Shown here: positions 37,901 through 48,750 of the stretch, one piece after another | Numbering within the stretch: the first letter of the stretch is position 1 | Layout of the letters: each line of letters opens with the position of its first letter | Made by a program: the position numbers and the translations under genes | Notes under the pieces: generated by a model | Seen by the model: only the letters and a program-made list of their open reading frames with translations | Database searches by the model: none | Told to the model about the DNA's origin: nothing | NCBI RefSeq assembly: GCF_002234675.1 | Contig: NC_019864.2 | Span: forward strand, 10,564,129-10,628,128 | From: Oryzias latipes | Lineage: Eukaryota; Chordata; Actinopteri; Beloniformes; Adrianichthyidae | Reading direction: 5' to 3' | DNA length: 64,000 nt

Positions 37901-40900
37901 TGGAAATATTAATAAGAAATTACATATCAAATAATTCCATTTTTGTTGCTCTTTCATCATTTTTTGAGCATTTTTTTTTAGAGCTGGACTCCTGCTTCAT
38001 TTTTAGCAATAATTTCTTAATGTGTGACGTCCTGAGTGAGTCTTTGTGAAACATATCAGAGGGATTAGATCTAAAAAAAAAAACGTATTGTGATTAATAT
38101 GTTTATGTCTTATAAAACATAAAAGACTAAATCATAGAATTCATCAGTGGGATTACTCCAAAAATATTTGGCATTTCCCTAAATTTGTGCAACACCAACA
38201 GTAGAAATCCTCCCAAAAAAACTCAATCCATAAAAAATGGTCTGCACCCAGCACCCCTGTTACGGTTTCTGTTTCTTTGCCCCTGTGGTTTGTTTCCTTT
38301 TTGTTCTGGCATGTTTTGAGTTTAACTTCCTGTCTTATTTTGTAGGGTTTCCTGTTTCGTTTTTGTTGTGAGTTTTACTTTGGTTCCCCATCCTTCCTGA
38401 TTGTGTTCACCTGTGTCTCGGTTGTCTGTATGTATTTAAGTCTTGTCATTCCCTTCTAGTCCCTTGTTAGTCTGCTCTCCCCGTTTCGAGTGTTTAGTGT
38501 TTCTAGCCTGCCGTCTGCAGTGGTTTTGGTTTTGTGTCCTTAGTTTTGTTTATTAAAGCCCCCGTTCCCCTGCCTCCTCTCGCTCTCTGCGCCTGGGTGC
38601 TTCCTCCCTTCTCCCCCCGTAACAATCCCTCCCCCTCCCCTTCCCTCTGACACACGCGGCTCTGTCTCTATGACGGGAGGCGCAGCTGCGGCTCAGAGTT
38701 GATTGTCAGATAGAAAATTCTCCCAATCACCTCTTAGTGTGATTCAGCCAGCCACCGGCGAGTTGCGCCCCCCTCTCGAGTTTTTGGACTTATGCTCCAA
38801 AGACTGCCGCAAAGAGGTGTGGCCGCAAGCATCTTGCAGCAGAGGGCGGTGGTCACGCGTGCGTCGGGTCTGCTGTGTCGGAGCAAAGAATTATGGGAAA
38901 TAATCCCCATTGCCTGCTTTTGTTGAAATTGGGTTGAGCACGGGTGTTTGTTCTGCCTAATTCCTTTTCATGTGCCTGTTTTATGTTGTTTCACTCTGAG
39001 TTATTTCATCTTTTTTTTTTTTTTTGCACCATAAGTGTGAAGAGGAAACAGGATGAAGACATTCTTAAGTGTCTGATGTTTCAATTTAAAAGTGTTAAGT
39101 GTCGGCAGCTGAAGCAATTTCAAATTAAAAGCGCAAAGCTTCCTCCTAGAATATAGTAGCCTCTTTGAATATAGTTGCACAGCATCGGGCACGGCAAATG
39201 CCGCCCCCTATGAAGTGCCCACGACCGCCCACATCGCCCATATCAAAAACCGCCACTGGATGGCAGATATTTGGTAGAGACCCAGGCGCAGAGCAGCAGT
39301 TTATGTCTCCTCTGAGCCTCCCTTAGTGCTGGTGCAAAACCCATACAGGGAAAGTCAAGCAGGTCCTAGCTTTACCTTATGTGCTGAAAAACAAGTGAAA
39401 GGATTGCGTCACAGAAACCTTAAAGTAACAGACAACAGTACTCACAAGCAGAATTATGATGTCATTAAATGTGGTTTAGTAAACATTAGATCCATTTTGT
39501 CTAAGTCCCTCTTAGTCAATGAGTTAATTAATGATAACAAACTTAGTCTACTAGCCCTAACAGACATTTGGCTCAAACAGGATGAATATGTTAGACTGAA
39601 TGAAGCACCCCCCCAGTTATAATAACAAACAGAAATCCAGGATTTCAGGGAAAGGAGATGGTTTAGCAGTAATATCACAGTCTAGCTTACTTCTCAGCCC
39701 TACAGTAAAGCATGCTTATAACTCTTTTGAAAGCATCATATTGCCTATAAATCACCCAAAGAGGAAGACTCGAAAACCTGTTTTATTCGTAATTATTTAT
39801 CGCCCCCCCCCCCAGCCCGTATTCAGAATTTTTAACGAAGTTTTCCGACTTCCTATCGACTACTATTTTAGATTCTGATCAAATTATAATATTAGGGGAA
39901 TTTAATATTCTTGTTGATGACCCCAGTGACTAGGAAATGCTTTAGCAGCTTTATTAGATGATGTTGGTTTCAGTTTCACCCAAAATGTAAATGAACCCAC
40001 TCACTGTCACAAGCACACCCTGGACCTTGTTTTAACTCATGGTCTAGAGACCAGCATGCTGATAGTCCTTCTTCATATCCCCATAATTTCTGATCACTTT
40101 TCTGATTACCTTCCAGTTTACATTAGAACATGCTACTGCCCCAGTGAATAAAAAAAACCCTTACAAGAACATTATCTGACCGTTCTGTGTCTCCGTTTAA
40201 ACTCACATTGGAACTAGTAAGTAAGTAAGTAAGTAAGTAACGTGCAGAGCAAATACTCTGAGAACAGCTCCCATAGCTTCAGTCCTACTATAAATGACCT
40301 GTTTGTTAATGATGCTTTACAGGCCCTTAGGAGTACACTCGATGTTGTTGCCCCCCTGAGACCTACGTTCGTTAGACAAAACCGAGTAGCACCGTGGTTT
40401 AACGCTGAAAAACGTTCTCTTAACCCGTAAGTTGGAAAGAGAATGGCGTCGCTCCAGTTCAGAGCAGTCTCTGAATACCTGGAAACATAGCCTATTTAAT
40501 TATAATAAAGGTTTGCGTAGAGCTAGAACCCAGTACCCAGTGAATATATTCAACCTTAATATCACAGAATGGAAATAATCCAAGATTTCTCTTTAGTACT
40601 ATTGCTAGATTAACTCGCAATCAGAGCTCAGTAGAACCACGTGTTCCTGTTTCTCTCAGCTCTGATGATTTTTTTACATTTTTCGATAGTAAAATCTCAA
40701 ATATTAGACATAAGTTGAATCTAGTTGTTCCTACTATCAGCCCAGAGCAGGCTGAAGCGACACATTCTTTTAAATATGCAGTTGTTAAACTTCTTCTAAA
40801 AAAGCCCAGTTTAGATCCTAGCAATCTGGCCAACAATAGACCAATATCAAACCTCCACTTTATTTTAAAAATCCTAAAAAGAGTTGTAGTTAAGCAGCTT

Positions 40901-42718
40901 TACCGCCACCTACAGGAAAATAGCCACTTTGAAGACTTTCAGTCGGGGTTTAGACCTCACCACAGCACGGAAACTGCACTAGTTAGAGTCTCTAATGACT
41001 TGTTATTGGCCTCAGAAAAGAGACTATTCTGGTCCTGTTGGACCTCAGTGCAGCCTTTGACACTATCGACCATAGTGTTCTACTCCAAAGATTAGATTAT
41101 GACGTGTAGATCAGAGTATCTGCCTTCCAGTGGTTTGAATCCTATTTATCCGATAGGTATACCATCCAAATAAAACACTTCGCTGCCAAAATGCAGGACT
41201 GCTTGTGGTTCCTAGAATTAGTAAAAGTACGGTTGGAGGTAGAGCGTTTAGTGATCAAGCCTCTATTTTATGGAATAAGCTCCCAGCTCATGGAAGAGAG
41301 GCCGACTCAGTTTCTACATTCAAAGTTGGACTGAAAACATTCCTCTTTGGACAGGCTTATTGTCAGAATAGCTAGTATTCAGAGATTATTTAACTTAATA
41401 TTAATGTGTTTCAATTAAACTTAACAATAGCTATTTGTTTTTTGTAGGCTGCAAGTAATTTTGAAGCTGGGGTAACTATGGTGCATTGGGGTTCTGTCTT
41501 CATTTCTCATCTACTTCTACCCTCCTTCTCTCCTCTATTCTTGATTATTATTCATCATTTAGTTCTCCATGCCTCTGTTTGGTGCAGTGTGATCCATGTA
41601 CTGTCCCTCTTTCCCTCTCCCCTCCTGGGGAGTGGGAGTGCTTCCAGATTCCAGTTGGCTCATCCGTGCCCCTGTACCTGACTGTGTACCTTGTATCTGG
41701 CTCGCCTCTACTACTGCTCCTACACCTGGCTGTGGATCCTGCCTTTGGCTCGTCTCGCGGCCCCGGCCGTCCCCCCAACTCCATCTGGATGAAGCTTGTC
41801 TTCTGGACTTAAAATATGTAGTTGTAGGGTTAGATAAGCTAATTCTTTTCTATGAGTTCTGGTAATCGCCTGTCCATCGTGGGGGAGGATCCCTCCTTCA
41901 TCTGGACACCTCTGAGGTTTCTTCGTTTTTTCCGGAATCTGTTTTTTTAGGAGTTTTTCCTTACCATGAAGGGGGGTCTAAGGGCAGGGATGTCCAGTTT
42001 AGCTTAGTCAGTTTGTTAGTTCAATTTAGTATTTTCCTATTGAATTCTATGTATTCATGATCCTTTTGATTTTATGTTTTACTATCTATACTATCTATAC
42101 TATACGAAGCCCATCGAGACGACTGTTGTTGTGAATTTGGGTTATAAAAATAACATTGAATTAAAAATTGAATTGAATAGAGTTTTTAACTCCTCTTTAA
42201 CTTCAAGGAAACTCAAAAGACTCTTTAGTTAGTAATTATAAAACAATGTTATGAAATTCGTTTTGGATATTTTTTTTTAACAGACAGAAGCAGGAAAAAC
42301 AACCAAACGGAAATAGACTGTACAGTTAAGTCTATGAATTCTAAAATTTCCAAATCCAAAAATTTAAATTTTGTAGAATTTGTCAATATTTTAATCCAGT
42401 AGCTGTGTATAGATGGACAGAGGAATTAGAACATCCCTTTTTGGTTTTCGTCACTTTTCAACAGGCAGTAGATTTTTGTTATTTAGTTTTTAGTTTTATT
42501 TGTAAGATATATTTGTCAAAATGCCAGAAGAAAGGACAATAAACCTTACCATATTCATGTGAATAATGTGCATAGTCTTTTGAGGAGCGCTGATCCAATC
42601 CTTTGGATGCATGCTGATCCTTTTTGTTTGGATCTGTTGTCGTGGAAGCTCCAGCAAGGTTGTAGACACTTGGAATCAACAAGCTGAAGATGCTGAGCAG
42701 AAGACGCTTCCCGATCAT
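34561..42718 (-). CDS. Gene C: secreted collectin-like C-type lectin, inverted copy of gene B
   Basis: Coding exons on the minus strand are 42718-42550, 36851-35361, 35150-35094 and 34943-34561. Lengths equal gene B's (169, 1491, 57, 383 bp) and all splice sites are intact. The signal peptide is the same, with changes at TTTD for TATD and HASK for HGSK. The neck is identical in sequence. The stalk carries substitutions (for example GPHG for GHHG, GNRGPP for GNMGPP, GMPGP for GIPGP) but no frame break. Intron 1 holds three insertions not found in B. The two genes lie tail-to-tail about 8 kb apart. Expected role is the same as gene B's. Confidence 0.88.
35361..36851 (-). CDS. Gene C collagen exon (497 codons)
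   Basis: Same length as gene B and open throughout. It keeps the [16 protein letters not shown] break (RTRR at 35550-35539), the GPQNLKGE single-Gly loss and most GPC triplets. One GPC present in B is GPSGPP here, and GCPGPKG is GYPGPKG, so cysteine number differs between copies. The long plus-strand frame across it (35250-36497) is a mirror artefact of Gly/Pro codons. Confidence 0.9.
37170..37345 (+). mobile_element. SINE 3'-half remnant in gene C intron 1
   Basis: AAATTGTCCCTAAGTGTGAG, GTGATGGACTGGCAAACC and TGGGATAGGCTCCAGCTACC ... GATGGATGGATAG are the 3' half of a common fish SINE-like repeat. Absent at the matching site of arm 1. Confidence 0.6.
37470..39258. mobile_element. hAT transposon, 1789 bp, in gene C intron 1
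   Basis: Ends CAGTGGCGGTTCTAC and AAAAACCGCCACTG share an 11-bp inverted repeat. The flanks are a perfect 8-bp duplication GATGGCAG (37462-37469 and 39259-39266). The empty site is present once in gene B intron 1 (21340-21360, CTGCCATC). No transposase is seen. A second MITE sits inside. Confidence 0.95.
38258..38624 (+). mobile_element. MITE family 2, copy 2, nested in the hAT element
   Basis: Ends TGTTACGG and CCGTAACA are a perfect 8-bp inverted pair. The body matches the complement of 4556-4973. Confidence 0.7.
39280..42177 (+). mobile_element. L2/Rex-like LINE, 2.9 kb, antisense in gene C intron 1
   Basis: Flanked by a 5-bp duplication TAGAG (39275-39279 and 42178-42182); the uninterrupted site is in gene B near 21325. 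Fragments encode endonuclease ([20 protein letters not shown]) and reverse transcriptase ([40 protein letters not shown]). Frames are broken, and the catalytic YADD region and most of the C-terminal half are deleted. The 3' tail ends in GAATT repeats. An (AAGT)n run is at 40216-40238. Confidence 0.88.
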
Positions 42719-43001
42719 CTAAAGGCAGAGATGGAATCCAGATATTTAAAAAAAAAATGATGACACAATTCCTATAACTGTGTAACCCATTTAGGTTAAA
42801 AGCAACATAACCAAGCAGGGCTTTACTATAACAAGTCAATTTAAAGCTAATGAAAGTTACACAATTACACATTTATCCACCTATTATTGATTTGACCTTG
42901 AAACCTTTTTTGAATTGAAATGGGAGAAATTGTTTAGATTGCATTAGAAAAATCCTATTCTTGAAATTATTTTAAACTTCTTTATCAAAAGCCATAATTA
43001 C

Positions 43002-43092
43002 CTTAGAAATGCTGTTTTTGCCACTGGTTTGAAACACAAGTGGAGTCGAAAACTTGACAACACTTATTTATACAGACTTCTGGTCTGACTCA
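43002..43092 (-). promoter_or_regulatory. Gene C promoter (AP-1-like site, TATA box) and 5'UTR exon
   Basis: The complement of TGAGTCA is at 43086-43092 and of TATAAATA at 43065-43072. The untranslated exon ends at 43002 (CTAAG|GTAATT). Spacing matches gene B. Confidence 0.65.
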
Positions 43093-43455
43093 GGAAAAAA
43101 AAGAAAAGTTAATCAGCAGTGTAATAAGCAAAAAATCCATGTTGATTAAGTCATCTACACATTTCAACTGTGCTCTTTTCTGCAACTTCACCAACATCCA
43201 TGGATACAAGATGATCTTTTTTATGTTTAATCTCTAAAACATGCTTAGCTGTATTAAAACTGAACACACATGTGCAATAGAAGATAGCTAATCAGTTCAA
43301 ATGACTTTTCTGTCAAAATCTCTATCAGTGACAGCTCAACTGATTGATATCAACACAGCGGCACATTCTATACTTTGTTTTAAATGTCAGGAACTTTCTG
43401 TGCTTGATACTGTTTAGCACTGTTCCCATGATGTACCACTGTTGTCATGCAATTT

Positions 43456-43849
43456 GTAAATGGTTTAAAACATGTGAATTGTCTAACATTTGAGGCAGGT
43501 TTTGTAGAGGATTAAAGATCAAGGAGTCAGGGTTAGGGTTAGGATCAAACCAGATTTGTAATTTTCCATCTTACTAGTGTCGCATTTGTTTGCCTTACAC
43601 ATTGAATGTGTGTATTTATATTTGTATGTATAATTTTTTTCCTGTCGAGTAAGTCTTCCTGGCATATGAAAAGATTTAAAGGGGTAAACCTCTTTTAATT
43701 CCTGGAAGGCTAAAACTTTCTTTATTTTGATAGGCTTTTCCAACCCTAGACTCCAGTGTCTGGACCCTGACCTTCTTCTGTATTATCCAGGCATGTCCTC
43801 TGCTTTGGAATCTTTTTGGAATCTATCTAGGCAAATTACCATAGTGGGG
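43456..43849. other. No gene recognised
   Basis: Contains GGTTAGGGTTAGG at about 43528, too short to be a telomeric tract. Confidence 0.5.
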
Positions 43850-43921
43850 AAATTGTGCTATCTTGTGGGGTCAATGATGACCCCACTCCTAACATTAACA
43901 TGCCTTGGATAGCACAAGGGC
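43850..43921. mobile_element. MITE family 3 fragment
   Basis: TTGTGCTATCTTGTGGGGTC and GCCTTGGATAGCACAAGGGC are the two ends of the family seen at 5805-6015, with a much shorter centre. Confidence 0.6.
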
Positions 43922-43934
43922 TAAATTGACATCA

Positions 43935-44828
43935 CCCATCTGGAACAACCCGGACATCCTTATTAACAAAAAAATGATTCACTTCCCAGCTTGGCAAGCA
44001 GGGGGCATAAAACAACTAGAGCACGTAATTATTGATAGAAGATTCATAACCCCCCAGGAACTTCAAGACAAACATGGAATAAATAACTTCTTGGAATATC
44101 AGCAACTTAAATCAAGTATTACTAAAAAGTATAAAATTAAAGACGACGATTTAAAGCTACCAGATGTAGTTACCACTCTGATTAATTTTTCAATGAATAG
44201 AACTCTCTCCAAAATTTACAAACTTTTATGTAATTTAGATAACAATATTGCCCTTCCAACAAAAAAATGGGATGCAGATTTGAGCATCAGCACAGATGAA
44301 AGCTTCTGGTCAGAACTCTGTCTAAACACCTTTAAACTGACGACAAGTCCAAATCTGCAGCTAATCCACCTCAAAACTCTTCACAGAATTTACTACACTG
44401 GACAGAGGATGTTCAAGATGGGTCTCAGTAACTCAGACATTTGCGAGCACTGTGATAATAATCTACCCGACAGCTACATGCACGCACTGTGGTTCTGCAC
44501 TCCTGTCCAGGCTCTCTGGCAGCAGGTATGTGCCGATTTATCAGTCTGGCTTAAGGTTTCAATCACTGCCTCACCGTCACTTTGTGTGCTTGGTGACATG
44601 AGTGCCATCGATATAGAAGAAGGATTAGCATCTATCATTTTCATAACTCTTTGTATTGCCAAAAAAACTATTTTAATAAATTGGATAAACAAGAAAAATA
44701 TAAACATAAGTCAACACACAAATCTGCTGTTTGATCATATCAGCTTGGAAAAAATGTCAGCCCAAAGCTCAAGTAACTTTGAAAGAATTCAGTCTCTCTG
44801 GTCTCCTGTGGTTGACTCCATGACTTAG
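43935..44828 (+). pseudogene. L1 ORF2 C-terminal part (298 codons)
   Basis: The open frame starts PIWNNPDILINKKMIHF and ends SLWSPVVDSMT-stop. It includes LHRIYYTGQRMFKMGLSNSD, then CEHCDNNLPDSYMHALWFC, the cysteine/histidine zinc-knuckle-like motif typical of L1 ORF2 ends. Endonuclease and reverse transcriptase are missing by 5' truncation. The frame is undamaged, suggesting a young insertion. Confidence 0.85.
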
Positions 44829-46860
44829 GGGGTGGAGGGCTTGGTCGTCGCTGCTCCTTGCCCTTCTGCCGTGGTTTGGGGTGGGGGTCGGGGCTTCCGG
44901 TGCCTGGCGGGGGCGGTGGGGGGCTCCGTTGGTCGGGGGGTCGGTCCGGTGCCTGGGTGGGGCGGGCTGGGGCGCTGCGTGGTCCTCTGGGCTTGGGTGT
45001 GGGGGTGCGTGGTGGGGGGTGGGGTGGTGGTCTGGCTTGGCTTGGGGGGGTGGTCCCTTTGCCTGTGCTGGGGGGGGTTGGCGGGGGGCCCTGCTCGGGT
45101 GGGGGGGCCCAGCGGCGCCGGATGGGCTGCCCATCTGCACCTGGGGCTGGGATCGGCCCTTCCCTGGCTCTGGGACGGGACGGGACAACCCTCTCGGGGC
45201 CCCCGGTCGCTCTGGGTGTCACCCGCTTCGGCTGCGGGGTCTGGGGTGGGGTGGGGTGGGGGGCTTGTCGGCCCTGTCCTGTGGGGGGGCGTTCTGGGGG
45301 GGAGGGGGGGCCCATTATTAGTACGGGTCGGGGGGGCTAGCGGGTCGGGGTTTCCGCTGAGGCAATCAGTGGTTGCCTCGGCCGGTTGGCCTCCTCGGTC
45401 CCGTCGAGGCCTGACCAGAGCTCTTCTAGGGCCGGCGTCTGGGGGTGGGGGCCTGGGCTTGCTCCGGGGGGGGGGCGACGCTTTCTGGCTCCTCTCTCTC
45501 TGTGTGGGGTGGGTGGTGCCGGGCCTGGGGTGTCGGCGCCTCCGGGGGTGGGCCCCTGGGCTGGGTGGCCCTGGCCCCTTTGCTGGGGGTGGGCTGGGGG
45601 ACGGCTGTTTGACCACCGGGGGACAGTCTACCAGCTGTCCCCAACTTACCCCCTTCCTTATATAACCTCATATTAGGGTGAGGGGGTGGGGGGTCTAGCC
45701 TGCGATGCGCCTTGGGGGGGGGGCTACTTGGGAGTGGCCCCCCTCCTATGGTTGCCGTATGGAGTGGGCCCCCCCTCTTTCGGTTTTATTTGCACCTTAG
45801 ACATGTAGGGTCCTTGGTGGGGGGGTGCTTGGACATCACTGCAAGCAAGCAGCAGATGTCCTCCTGGCACCCTACCCGCCAATTTTAACCGCACCTTAGA
45901 CATTTAGGGCCCCTTGGTGTGGAGGGTGAGGGGACATCACTGTGAGTAATCAGGAGATGTCCCCTTAGTGCCCTACTCGCCAATTTTAACTGCACCCCCC
46001 TTAGTACACACACCCTTCCCCCTTCAATATATACATTCAAACATAAACACACACACATGCACACAAACACCCTCTCAAACACCCATACACGCACACACAT
46101 TTTACAAGGAAGGTGGGACCTGGGTCCATCTGTCCCCTACCCCTTCCCTGGTGGGGGGTGCGGGCCCCTTGGCGATGGCGGCCGTGTCCCTTGGGTGCCG
46201 GCTCCCTGGGCCCGGCGGTGCTCTCTCCGCACGGTGGGGGGGTTCATATTACACCTGAGCCGGGGGTGTTCGTGTCCCTGGGGGGTGGGTCCTGGTCCTT
46301 GCCCCTGGGCGCTGGGCCCCGCCAAACTTCCAACATGGCCGAGCCTGGTCGGGCCATATTTATAACATCCCTTGTGGGCTGCCCTTTTTTTTCCCCCGGG
46401 GTTCCCCCCTCTTGGGCGGGGGCGGCGGGCCCCTGCCTTGCTCCTACCTGGACCAACCGTGGGCCGGGTGGGTGGCTGCCTGGAGTGCGGAGCGGGTCTC
46501 CCTTGGGGGGTCCTGGCTCGTACCTGGGGTCGGGGCGGGGGGATGCCCGGAACTCCTGGGTGGTGGTGGGGTGCTCGTCTGGGGCTGTGGGCGTCCCTCT
46601 CCGGTGGGGCCCTGCGTTGGGCTCTTCCGGCGCGGCGGGGGGCTGCTTTCCTGGCTGGGCTGGGGCGGCGCTCTCTTTCCCTCTGCGCCTCCCTGCTCTC
46701 TGGCTCTGGGGGCCTCGCGGCGGTCCTGCTGGCCCTGGCCTGGGTGGCGGTCTTGGTCGCCCGAGGGGCGGTTGTTCACTGCCTGTTCCCGTGTGGCGTT
46801 GGGGGGGCTCCGGCTGCCGCTGCTGCTGCGGCGGGGGTATGGGTGTGGGGGTGGCTGGGC
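44829..46860 (+). other. Strand-asymmetric G-rich L1 3'UTR
   Basis: About 2 kb with many runs of 4-9 G on the L1 sense strand (for example 45010-45040 and 45300-45330), giving numerous potential G-quadruplexes. The long Pro/Arg and Gly/Trp frames on both strands come from base composition. Confidence 0.85.
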
Positions 46861-47529
46861 GCTCCTCCTCCTTTTCACATTCCACCATCCATTTTAGAAC
46901 AACATAAACACTCACCTGAGCACAGGTGTTAGCTCACCTTTGCACTAATAGTTTGCATGATTGAATGAATGAAAGATTTCACACTAGTTGGTTTAAAGGC
47001 ATAGGTATGCGTTCGTGAACACTATCTGTTTTGTGTGCATGTTGACATGTGGACATTTTTGCGGCTAGCAGGTGTGTTGATAATATTTGAGTGTGTGTGA
47101 ACAGGCCCCGCCCTTTTTGTACTACATTTGAACCGTACCGTAACGATAAACAACCAGTTAACCTGTCTGCTCTATGCTGCTTCATGGTCTTACCCCCCTT
47201 CCCCTCCTATTATCACCCTCCTACCCCCCCCTCTCTCTAACGTCCCTCTCTCTTCTTCCCCTCTTTCCTTTTCCGTCCGGTCCAACACCAAAGATTTTCA
47301 AACATGATTGAAATTAATAAATTTTGGCCTCAATTACAAAAGGGGTTTATTCAGACATACCTTTGGTTTGTCTGAAGATGAATAACCCCTCTTGTTAAAA
47401 TAAAATATGTCCAACACAAGAGGCCCTCAGCTCTCATCTGTTTGCCTAGCTGTTGGACAGGACAAGTTAAAAAGAAAAAAAATAAAAAAAAATAAAATAA
47501 ATTGACATCAATGGACCAGAAGTCCTGAA

Positions 47530-47672
47530 CTGGAGAACAGCTTTAACGACAGACGTTCGATCATTTTTGAGTTTTTATTCTTTTATCTATGTCTTCTTTC
47601 ATGAGAGAAATGCCACAAGAACATGTTAAAAACACCAAAAACACAATTTTGATTGGAGTGGGTCTTTTAGTT
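47530..47672 (+). mobile_element. MITE family 1 right-end fragment
   Basis: ATGCCACAAGAACATGTTAA ... TTGGAGTGGGTCTTTTAG matches the right end of the copy at 16113-16543. Confidence 0.55.
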
Positions 47673-47835
47673 GTTTAAGGTTTAAAGAAACAACAGGAAG
47701 AGGAATAACAACAACAAAGTCACACAATGCTTTACTAACACAGCTACAGAAATCTACTGTAAAGAATAATAATAAAAAAACAGAATAATGATAAAAAAAA
47801 ATTAACTAAATTTAATTTCTTCATATTTTACAGTA

Positions 47836-48528
47836 CAGTGATCCCTCGGTATAACACGGTTTACTGTTCACGGTTTCGCTACTTCACGGATTTGCATCGT
47901 GCATTGTGTTCTGAATTCTGATTGGCTAAAAAGTCACTCCGCTTCTTCTCTACCTGTGCGTCAATAACGTTGCAGTTTAATATGTACACATACGTAAAAC
48001 AGCTTGCCAAATTTACAACACGTACGTGCAAATTCTCTTGCAATTTCGAGTTTCTCTAAAATCCATAGAAGAAAGAGCAACAACAACTGCCTATCACTAT
48101 GTTCTTCTCCCGAACAAACACACCTGCACCGCAGGTTTCAAAAGAAGAAAACACTGCAGAGCGGAGTCAGGATGCAGCGGCTCAGAATGAAGAGCAGTGA
48201 AATACACCTGAGTCACTATTTGTCCGACTGTACTTTGTATTTTTTTCAAAGTCATTTTAAATTTTCTCCTGTTTATTCCAATTACTCTCGGGTCGCGGTG
48301 GGCGGGGCTAATCTCTGCCATTTGAAGCCTTCTGTTCACATCGATGATTCAAATTATTATTTGACAGTACAGTACAAAAGTTATTTGTTGAAAAAACTTT
48401 TCTAATTTGTGAAACAAATGCTTGAGCCGGTAAAATGGTTTGTTCTTTCTTTTCAATGTATAATAGAGTATTTAATTGTATAATAATTGTAAAAAAACGT
48501 AGCCCCCGCGAAAAACAAGGGTTTACTG
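47836..48528. mobile_element. Tigger/mariner-like MITE, 693 bp
   Basis: Ends CAGTGATCCCTCGG and AACAAGGGTTTACTG with TA on both sides. Reverse-complement copy of 12481-13232, sharing GCTACTTCACGGATTTGCAT and the CGCTTCTTCTC block. Confidence 0.85.
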
Positions 48529-48539
48529 TAATAGGAAAT

Positions 48540-48731
48540 AAAATAAAATCATAAACACATTTAGGTTAAGAATTGTGATGAGAGGTGCAGACTGATCCTA
48601 ATAGTGATGCTAATTGTAGAGCCTGACAGCAGCAGCTGGAAAGATCTGCAAAATGTCTCCTTTACACAGTAATTGTGGATCAGTCTGTTGTTGAAGCTGC
48701 TCACAATCATGGGAGTTTGGACATGTTGGTT
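48540..48731 (-). mobile_element. LINE 3' coding end, minus orientation
   Basis: The minus strand reads SSFNNRLIHNYCVKETFCRS, typical of a fish LINE end just before the tail. It abuts a plus-oriented LINE through a palindrome. Confidence 0.5.
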
Positions 48732-48750
48732 AACCAACATGTCCAAACTC
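48713..48750. repeat. 38-bp perfect palindrome
   Basis: Half-site GAGTTTGGACATGTTGGTT is followed directly by its exact complement, with no spacer (centre 48731/48732). It sits at the junction of two oppositely oriented LINE pieces. Confidence 0.97.

Larger units (their letters stand above)
33925..43455 (-). repeat. Inverted duplication arm 2 (contains gene C)
   Basis: Reverse complement of 20062-26790. It is about 2.8 kb longer because gene C intron 1 holds a hAT element and an L2-like LINE (about 4.7 kb together) while lacking the 1.7-kb Harbinger element of arm 1. Borders are estimated by eye. Confidence 0.9.
43935..47498 (+). mobile_element. 5'-truncated L1 with G-rich 3'UTR
   Basis: Flanked by a 13-bp duplication TAAATTGACATCA (43922-43934 and 47498-47510), with an A-rich tail before the right copy. 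It carries the last 298 codons of ORF2 and a 2.7-kb 3'UTR. The insertion lies right at a MITE edge. Confidence 0.92.

Noticed and set aside
43528-43541. GGTTAGGGTTAGG, possible interstitial telomere
   Set aside because: Only about two units; chance or ordinary microsatellite.
44740-46915. Overlapping Pro/Arg- and Gly/Trp-rich frames
   Set aside because: Produced by the G-rich L1 3'UTR; no start context or domain.
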